A stretch of 7,216 bases of DNA from assembly GCA_001871755.1 (NCBI GenBank), contig MNXL01000276.1, positions 1-7,216 of the forward strand, written 5' to 3'. This stretch comes from Anaerolineae bacterium CG2_30_64_16. GTDB taxonomy: Bacteria > Chloroflexota > Anaerolineae > CG2-30-64-16. Positions 1 through 6,100 of the stretch are shown one piece after another (within the stretch, counting starts at the first letter, position 1; each line of letters starts with the position of its first letter). Both the position numbers and the translations under genes were made by a program. Below the pieces are notes generated by a model. That model was not told where the DNA came from, ran no database searches, and saw nothing but the letters and a program-made list of their open reading frames with translations.

Positions 1-42
1 CTGACCCCTGCCTCCTGCCCCCTGCCCCCTGCCCCCTGCCCC
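1..42. repeat. Heptanucleotide tandem repeat (CTGCCCC)n inside recN
   Basis: Six consecutive 7-bp units are visible: CTGACCC, CTGCCTC, four exact CTGCCCC, then CTGGTCA begins. The array continues to, and possibly past, the left edge. Because 7 is not a multiple of 3, three units encode seven residues, and all three minus-strand frames give the same Gly/Gln/Ala/Arg-rich peptide without stops. The array can therefore gain or lose three units while staying open and in frame. It lies within recN coding sequence, between the helix ending KLWGLT and the expected THLPQ strand. Similar heptanucleotide repeats (STRR) are known from cyanobacteria, mostly between genes. Confidence 0.9.
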
Positions 43-1568
43 CTGGTCAGCCCCCACAGCTTGCGCCCCACGGTGCCGCCCACCCGGCCGCCGATGCCCT
101 GGTCGATCTCATCGAAAATCAACGTGGCGGTCTCGTCAGCGCGACCCAGCACGGTCTTCAGCGCCAGCATCAGCCGCGAGGTTTCGCCGCCCGACGCAAC
201 CTTGACCAGCGGCCGCAACGGCTCGCCGGGGTTAGCCGTGACGAGAAACGCGACCGTGTCCAGGCCATGGGCGTCGAAGGCGTACCGACCGGCCGCCTCA
301 CCCACGGTCGCGACCGCATCGGCCGTCACGAACACGCCCGCGGGATCGGGTTTCCAAAGCACCTGCACCGCAAAGCGCGCCCGATCCATCTGCAGGTCGG
401 CCAATTCAACCTCGATGGCCCGCGCCATGCGCTCCCCGGCCGCGCGCCGCGCGGCCGACAGATCGACGCCCAACGTCCCGACCGCGGCCAGCAGCTTCTC
501 CTCCTCGGCCTCCAGGTCGGCGATGCGCTCCTCCGCGTTGCTGATGGTCGCCAGCTCGGCCGCGGCGCGCTCCGCATAGGCCAGCACCTCGGCGATGGTG
601 TCGCCGTACTTGCGCTGCAAGGTGTGGATCAGGTGGATCCGCTCCTCGACCTGCTGAAGACGCCGCGGGTTGAACTCGATGCTGTCGCGATAGTCGGTCA
701 ACTCGCGGGCCAGATCGTCCAGGAGCGCGGTGGCTTCGGCCAACTGCGCGGCGAGGGACGCTGCGCCGGGATCGACCCGCACCAGGCGGGACAACGCTTG
801 ATCGACCGCGCCCAACGCGTCCAGCGCGGCCATCTGTTCGCCGCTGCCCTCCTGAAGCAGTTGCACAGCCTCACCGCTGTAGGCCGCCAACTGTTCGGCG
901 TTGGCCAGCCGGCGGCGCTCGCTTTCCAGCGCCTCTCCTTCGTCGGTGTTGAGCCTGGCCGAGCGGATCTCCTCCACCTGATACGTGAGCAGATCGATGC
1001 GCCGGGCGCGCTCGCGTTCGTCCTGGCGCAGACTCTGGAGATCACGCCGCACCGCGCGCAGCCGACGGGCCAGATCGGCCATCTCGGCCCGCTCCGCATC
1101 GAGGCCGGCGTAGCGGTCGAGCAAGCCGATGTGCTCTCGCTCGCGCAGCAACGACAGGTGCTCGCCCTGGCCGTGGATATCCACCAACAGCCCGCCGACC
1201 TCGCCCAGCAGTGCCGTGGTGACGGCCCGGCCGTTGATGCGCGCCACCGATCGGCCATTGGCGCGCACCTCCCGCGCCAGGAGCAGCAGGTCTGGTTGAT
1301 CCCCCTCCAACCCGTGTTCGACCAGCAACGGCGCAAGCCGCGTCAGGGTGGTGCGGTTGAGCTGAAACGTCCCCTCGATCTCGGTGCGTTGCGCGCCCGC
1401 GCGCACCACCTCCTGGGACGCGCGATCGCCGAGGAGCAGGCCCACCGCGTCGATGATGATCGACTTGCCCGCGCCGGTCTCGCCGGTGAGCACGTTAAAG
1501 CCGGGCGCGAAGGTCAGGTCCAGCTCGTCGATGATGGCCAAATCACGGATGCGTAGTTCTGATAGCAT
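1..1568 (-). CDS. recN: DNA repair protein RecN (SMC-like ATPase), 3' end cut by window edge
   Basis: RecN is a cytoplasmic SMC-like ATPase that acts on DNA ends in double-strand break repair. Translating the minus strand from the ATG at 1568 gives 522 codons without a stop, running off the left edge; full RecN proteins are usually about 550-590 residues. The N-terminus begins MLSELRIRDLAIIDEL, typical of the family, which fixes the start. Walker A is GETGAGKS (residues 29-36), DIHGQ is at 130-134, a charged coiled-coil arm fills roughly 150-370, the ABC signature SGGE is at 459-462 and Walker B TLIFDE at 482-487. The family motif HGQHEHQSLL reads HGQGEHLSLL here. After KLWGLT (503-508) the sequence becomes RGQGAGGRGQEAG, encoded by a heptanucleotide repeat, where a short loop and the THLPQ motif are expected. 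The SD is weak (GAAAGAA close to the ATG). The gene follows nadK and a zinc-finger gene on the same strand. Identity is very sure; intactness past the edge cannot be judged. Confidence 0.95.
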   Translation of the reverse strand, partial: MLSELRIRDLAIIDELDLTFAPGFNVLTGETGAGKSIIIDAVGLLLGDRASQEVVRAGAQRTEIEGTFQLNRTTLTRLAPLLVEHGLEGDQPDLLLLAREVRANGRSVARINGRAVTTALLGEVGGLLVDIHGQGEHLSLLREREHIGLLDRYAGLDAERAEMADLARRLRAVRRDLQSLRQDERERARRIDLLTYQVEEIRSARLNTDEGEALESERRRLANAEQLAAYSGEAVQLLQEGSGEQMAALDALGAVDQALSRLVRVDPGAASLAAQLAEATALLDDLARELTDYRDSIEFNPRRLQQVEERIHLIHTLQRKYGDTIAEVLAYAERAAAELATISNAEERIADLEAEEEKLLAAVGTLGVDLSAARRAAGERMARAIEVELADLQMDRARFAVQVLWKPDPAGVFVTADAVATVGEAAGRYAFDAHGLDTVAFLVTANPGEPLRPLVKVASGGETSRLMLALKTVLGRADETATLIFDEIDQGIGGRVGGTVGRKLWGLTRGQGAGGRGQEAGV

Positions 1569-1586
1569 GGTTCTTTCAGGAGTTGG

Positions 1587-1626
1587 TTGGTAGATTGGTA
1601 GATTGGTAGATTGGTAGATTGGTAAG
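1587..1626. repeat. Tandem octamer repeat TTGGTAGA in the recN leader
   Basis: Four exact copies of TTGGTAGA (1587-1594, 1595-1602, 1603-1610, 1611-1618) are followed by a degenerate fifth, TTGGTAAG (1619-1626). On the transcribed strand it reads as a pyrimidine-rich TCTACCAA array ending about 18 nt before the recN ATG, so it probably lies in the 5' untranslated leader or spacer. The same unit recurs in both orientations at 2201-2259, so this is a dispersed family. No promoter hexamers are convincing within it. Confidence 0.92.
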
Positions 1627-1667
1627 TTTGCCGATCCTTCGACCAGGCTCAGGACAGGTTTGCCGAT
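1626..1667. repeat. 10-bp direct repeats GTTTGCCGAT flanking a 22-bp segment
   Basis: GTTTGCCGAT occurs exactly at 1626-1635 and again at 1658-1667. Between them is a 22-bp segment (1636-1657) beginning CCTTCGACCAGGCTCAGG. That segment resembles the CCTTCGACAAGCTCAGG short repeat scattered through many bacterial genomes, as I recall it. The arrangement looks like a tiny inserted element with a target duplication, or slipped duplication. The 32-bp period is also close to three helical turns, so paired protein-binding sites upstream of recN are an alternative reading. The region lies between the stop of the zinc-finger gene and the recN leader array. Confidence 0.75.
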
Positions 1668-1675
1668 TCCCCATC

Positions 1676-2182
1676 CTACCGCAGCCGCGCGTAGATCGTG
1701 CTGGCCGCCATGCCGATCAGGAGCAGCGTGGGCAACAACGCGCCGCTGAAGAGGACGGCAACCAGGCCACCGCCCAGCGCAGCGCCGACCACGCAGGCCC
1801 CGGCCGCGACCAGATTCAAACGCCGCGCCCGCCGTCGCCGCACGCTCCAGCGGATCGCCTCCGCGATGATCCCACCCGTAATCGGGCCAACGAAGAACGC
1901 CGCGATGAAACTGATCCAGCCGAAGAAGCCGAGCACGGCATAGCCGAGCCCGCCCAGCGCCCCGCCCAGGACGACGCCGATGGCCGCCGCGATCAGCAGA
2001 TCAAAACGATTGGCGTTGAAATAGACCGCTTGTTGGCCGCGCACACACTCCTTGCACCGATATCCCACCGGCGTGCGCACTGCACACTGGTAACAGATCG
2101 GCTTGTCGCACCGGTTGCAGCGCAACATCGTCTCGCGGTCGGGATGGTTGGCGCAATGGAGGGTGGTAGTCGTTTCGGCCAT
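1676..2182 (-). CDS. B-box-type zinc finger membrane protein
   Basis: This 168-residue protein has two parts. Residues 10-46 hold a cross-brace-like zinc finger with C10, H13, C22, C25, C30, C33, C43 and C46, enough for two zinc ions, as in B-box fingers (CxxH, CxxC, CxxC, CxxC spacing). Residues 62 to 165 are hydrophobic and Gly/Ala-rich, with about four membrane segments (near 62-78, 80-110, 123-145 and 147-163) split by an Arg-rich loop RRRRARR at about 115-121. The finger is probably on the cytoplasmic side, with the arginines as a positive-inside signal. The ATG at 2182 is preceded by AAGGA at 2189-2193 with 6-nt spacing, which supports this start. The stop is TAG at 1678-1676. Proteins of this type are common hypotheticals in Chloroflexota; their function is unknown, and none is assigned. 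Placement between nadK and recN may be only operon membership. Confidence 0.85.
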   Translation of the reverse strand: MAETTTTLHCANHPDRETMLRCNRCDKPICYQCAVRTPVGYRCKECVRGQQAVYFNANRFDLLIAAAIGVVLGGALGGLGYAVLGFFGWISFIAAFFVGPITGGIIAEAIRWSVRRRRARRLNLVAAGACVVGAALGGGLVAVLFSGALLPTLLLIGMAASTIYARLR

Positions 2183-2188
2183 GTCAGA

Positions 2189-2193
2189 TCCTT
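2189..2193 (-). promoter_or_regulatory. Ribosome binding site of the zinc-finger gene
   Basis: AAGGA on the minus strand sits 6 nt upstream of the ATG at 2182. It is the clearest Shine-Dalgarno match among the intergenic gene starts here. It lies just downstream, in transcription direction, of the inverted repeats at 2201-2259. Confidence 0.7.
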
Positions 2194-2200
2194 GGGGTAA

Positions 2201-2259
2201 CTGGTAAATTGGTAGATTGGGAAGACCGCGCGACCAATTTACCAGGTAACCAATCTACC
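2201..2259. repeat. Interlocking inverted repeats between nadK and the zinc-finger gene
   Basis: CTGGTAAATTGG (2201-2212) is a perfect 12-bp inverse of CCAATTTACCAG (2234-2245), separated by 21 nt. GGTAGATTGG (2211-2220) is a perfect 10-bp inverse of CCAATCTACC (2250-2259). The arms belong to the TTGGTAGA repeat family also found upstream of recN. The two pairings cross each other, so in RNA they would form alternative hairpins or a pseudoknot-like fold. The outer arm overlaps the last codons of nadK and supplies its TAG stop (2257-2255). There is no T-run after the stem on the transcribed strand, so this is not a standard intrinsic terminator; a transcript-end or attenuation role is possible. 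Confidence 0.85.
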
Positions 2260-3103
2260 ATCTCAACCGTTCCATGAGCGTCCGGTAGAAATAGGCGCGG
2301 TCCTGCATGTGCACGAACTTGCTGACGTGTTGGCTCGCCCGGACCTCGATCCGGTCGTCCTCAGCCAACATGATTTCGAACTGGCCGTCCACCGTCAGGA
2401 TGGCCGGATAGTCCGCCTCCACTCGCAGGGAAACGGTGGCGCCTTGTGACAGCACCACCGCCCGATCCAGGCTCAAATGCGGGCAGATCGGGAGCAGCAG
2501 GATGTTCTTGAGCTCGGGCGGCAGGATCGGCCCACCTGCGGCCATCGCATAGCCGGTGCACCCGGTCGGGGTGGCCACGATCACGCCGTCAGCGCGATAG
2601 CTGGTCAGGTAGCTCTGGTCCACCCAGGTATCCACGTTGATCAGGCGCGCCAGGCTGCCGCGGCTGATCACCACGTCGTTCAACGCCATGTAGGAGTGAT
2701 TGACTGGCGGCTCGCCCCCGCGATCGACCGACACATCGAGCAGCATCCGCTCTTCGAGCCAATAGTCGCCGTCCAGCAGCCGCGCCAACGGCTCGCGCCA
2801 GTGGTCGGGCTGCACATCCGCCAGAAAGCTGACCCGGCCCAGCTTGATCCCCAGGATCGGCACGCTGTAGCAACTGCCCATGCGCGCGGCCCGGAGCATC
2901 GTCCCATCGCCCCCCAGGGTGATCAGCAGGTCCAGATCGGCAACGTTGGCCAGCGCCTCCGGCTCATCCCAGGCCGAGCCGGACCAGACACGCCGACCGC
3001 GTGCACGCAGAAACTCGGCCATCTGCCCGGCGAGGGTCAACGATTCCGGTTTTTTAGGATGGTGCAGCAGGCCGATGGTAGTGAAGGTTTGCGTCATCGT
3101 CAA
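2255..3103 (-). CDS. nadK: NAD kinase (ATP/polyphosphate-NAD kinase)
   Basis: This enzyme phosphorylates NAD to NADP in the cytoplasm and is the main source of NADP. The 282-residue product has the family's usual length. Visible motifs are GGDGT at 64-68 (catalytic/ATP loop), the GIKLGRVSFLAD segment at 85-96, NDVVISRG at 142-149, and the second-domain signature RADGVIVATPTGCTGY at 170-185 followed by AAGGPI at 188-193. Common variants of the signature read TPTGSTAY, so Ser-to-Cys and Ala-to-Gly changes are present here. The C-terminus FYRTLMERLRW is typical. The TTG at 3103 overlaps the previous gene's TGA; an ATG lies at 3097. GAGGG at 3113-3117 is 9 nt from the TTG but 15 nt from the ATG, which favours the TTG. 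The stop TAG lies inside a repeat arm. Coupled translation with the upstream giant gene is likely. nadK beside recN is a known neighbourhood. Confidence 0.95.
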   Translation of the reverse strand: MTMTQTFTTIGLLHHPKKPESLTLAGQMAEFLRARGRRVWSGSAWDEPEALANVADLDLLITLGGDGTMLRAARMGSCYSVPILGIKLGRVSFLADVQPDHWREPLARLLDGDYWLEERMLLDVSVDRGGEPPVNHSYMALNDVVISRGSLARLINVDTWVDQSYLTSYRADGVIVATPTGCTGYAMAAGGPILPPELKNILLLPICPHLSLDRAVVLSQGATVSLRVEADYPAILTVDGQFEIMLAEDDRIEVRASQHVSKFVHMQDRAYFYRTLMERLRW

Positions 3104-6100
3104 TAGGGTCTGCCCTCTGCCAGCAACTGCCCCAGCCTCTCGGCGTAGTCGCTGTCGATGCGTTGGACCTGGCAGTCACTCATGCGTAGGCCCTGCTCAA
3201 CCAGTGCGCTAACGGCGCCGGTGCTGCCCAAGATGGTCACGTGGCGCGCCTGTCGCGCCTCGGCCTCGTCGCTACCGATGATCGGCTGGAAACACGTGAC
3301 GTATTGCAGGACAGTCAGAAAATCGTCCCGGGAGCGGGCGATGCTGCCCACCAACAGGTAGTGATCGGCGGTCTTGCCCGGCCCCAGCGCGCCTAGATCG
3401 AAGTCCACCTCGACACTGTTCGCGCCATCCAGCTCGATCCCTGCCTGGAACTGGGTCGCGCCCGTCGGTGGATCGGTGTCCGCCACTGTTGCCTGATAGA
3501 CGCCGGCCGGCAGGTCGACGAAACTGTAGGTCTCGTCTTTGGCCACGGTCGTACGGCGCGGCGCGCTCCCCCTCTCGCCCTGGTCGTCCAGCGCGCCCTC
3601 CACCTCCAGGACCACCGTCCGGCCCGCGCCCCCGCGCACACGGCCGAACACCCGGCTGGCCGCCTGCGTCATGGGCGCCGGCAGCTCGAAGTCGACCGTC
3701 ACCTGGTCGAGACCATTGACCTCGACCGCGTCCCGTGACGCGAGCACACCTTGAGCGGGAGGCGCCGCCAACACCGCTACCCGATACGTGCCCGCGGCCA
3801 GATCCTCGAAGCGATACCTGCCATCGGCCACCGCCGTGCGCATTTCCCATTCCGGTCCGACCAGCAACACCGGCAACCCTTCACCGTGGATCACGCCGCC
3901 GGCGATGATGCTCGCCTGGGGAGGCGGTGTCGGCTCTAGCGGCTGGGGGGCCGGCGGATGAAACCGCACCCACGCCACCCGGTTGGCCGCCAAACGCACA
4001 TCGGCCTGCACATCCAGGCCCTGCGGCGCCACTGTGTAAGCGCCGGGGCCAAGCGGCGCAAATTCGCAGACGTCCGGGCCATATTCCAGCTTGGAGCCTG
4101 TCCGTTGGGTGATGCCGCCCCACCCCGACGTCCACAGCCGTACCTCGCGGTGGGGCTCCCCCGCCACCTGACACCGCACCAGCGAAAAACCAGGCCCCGG
4201 GCCTCCATCTTCAACCGCCCAACCCCACGTCGCGGCCGGCTCGGGCAGGGTGAAATCCACCTGCACCGGGGTCTGCCCGTCCACCTCGACCCCCGACCGC
4301 GCCTGGGCGACGTCCGCGGCCGGCTCGGCGGCCATGACTTGCACGGTGTAGGCGCCCGGAGCCAGATGTTCGAACCGGTAGTGGCCATCAGCGCTGGCCT
4401 GCGCCGTCGCGATGACGGCCGTGGCAGGCGGTAGCAACAATTGCACGTCATGCCCGGCGCCGTGGGTCACCGTGCCAAAGATGACGCCCGCGGGGGACGG
4501 GGGCTCGTCTGGCTTTGCGGGCGCATCGAGATCCACCGTCACCTGATTTTGCCCATCGAGCACGATATCGTCGCGAGCCACGGCGGTGTCTTCGATCGCC
4601 AACCGGTAGATGCCGGCCGGCAGGTCAGCAAACCGGTAAGAGGCATCATCGGCGACCACCACGGTTTGCTCGTCCTGCGGGCCGGTGAGTTGTAGCGTCA
4701 TCCCAGCGCCGCCACGCACGTGGCCGGAGAGGAGGCTCGCCTGGACCGGGCTGACCTTGGACTCAGTGTACGTGACCCAGGTTACCCGGCTGCCGTCCAC
4801 CTTCACCGCGGCCCGCGCGTCGATCCCCTCGGGCTGCACCGTGTAGCTCCCGGCGCCCAACGGCGCAAACTCGCACGCGTCCGCGCCATACTCCCGCTTG
4901 CTGCCCGTGCGCTGGATCATCCCCGGCCAGCCCTCGGCCCACAAACGCACCGGCAGATCTGTGCGGCCGGTCACCCGGCAGCGGACCACCCCGAAACCAG
5001 GGCTGGCGCCCCCATCGGTCGTCTTCCACCCCCAGCCGGGTGCGATCAGGTCAACTATCGCCTCGTTGCGGCCGTTCAACTCGATGCCGGCCCGGACGAT
5101 CGGCGTGCCGAACAACCCTAACACGTAACTGCCCGCGGCCAACCCCGAGAAACAATAGCTCCCATCTTGGGCCACGGCCTGTTCCGCCACCCACCCATCG
5201 CCGACGCGCGCCAGACGAACGGTCAGCCCCGCGCCGCCGCGGACATCCCCGCGCACCACGCTCATTTCGAGATGGGCGATCAGCTCGGCCAGGTCGAGAT
5301 TGGCGGTCGCGGCTGGCCGTTCGCGCGTCACGGTGACCGACACGCCCCACTTGTCTGCTACGCCGGTCCCGCCCAGATCAGGGGTCACCCGATACGCGGC
5401 CAGCGGCAGATCGAGAAACTCGTAACGCTCGTCCGCCTCGACCTTGGCCCTGAGCGCCCAGCCATCGGCCCGCGTCAAACTGAGTGTGAGGCCAGCGCCA
5501 CTTTGCACAACCCCGCCCACCCGGCCGGCCAATCCGCCATCACCGCGCCAGGCACGCGTCTGCTTCGGCTCGGCCTTCAGCGCCGCCACGATGGGGAGTT
5601 GACCGCCGGGCCATCGACCGCTGTACCACGCCTGACCCTCCCATCCTGGCGCCCAGTGGCCCAGGCTGTAGTTGCCCAATAGCCAAAACGCGGTGCAAAG
5701 GAAATAATCCGGCGCGTGATCGAAGCGACTGCTGGTACCCATCATGGTCCGGCAGGCCTCCAGCGTGTTGGCCATGTGCAGTTGCGGGGTGGTCGCAGGA
5801 TAGCGCGGGTCCGGCCGTTCGCCCACGATATAGCCGTTTTCGGTGGCCAGGAGCGGCAGGGAACGGCCGATCTGATCGCGAATCAGCCTGTCGTAGCGCT
5901 CGTAAGCGCGCCAGCAGGACGGATCGTCGAAAGCGATGACGCCCGGGTTGGCGTGATCCGCCCGTTCCTGATTCACCCGCTCCAGACTCCGCCCTCCCCA
6001 GGCGTCGCCGTCCCACTTCTCGACGGCCAGCCGGTCGTAGAACTCTCGCGTATAGGCCGCGCCCTGCTGATTGCCGGCGTCGTACGGGTAGTCCAGGGGA

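Noticed and set aside
698..1336. 212-codon minus-strand frame inside recN
   Set aside because: It is an out-of-frame shadow on the same strand; the recN frame is continuous and motif-bearing through this stretch.
267..1556. 429-codon plus-strand open frame opposite recN
   Set aside because: It is the antisense shadow of a clear recN with all ATPase motifs. Its translation is low-complexity Gly/Arg/Gln-rich and matches no family I know.
1587..1626. Possible CRISPR array
   Set aside because: Repeats are 8 bp with no spacers, so this is a simple tandem repeat. No cas genes are nearby.
1569..1675. LexA/SOS box upstream of recN
   Set aside because: recN is often SOS-regulated, but no GAACN4GTTC-like or CTGTN8ACAG-like palindrome is visible in this gap.
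2201..2245. Standard Rho-independent terminator
   Set aside because: The stem is AT-rich with a 21-nt loop and no following T-run on the transcribed strand, so it is listed as an inverted repeat only.
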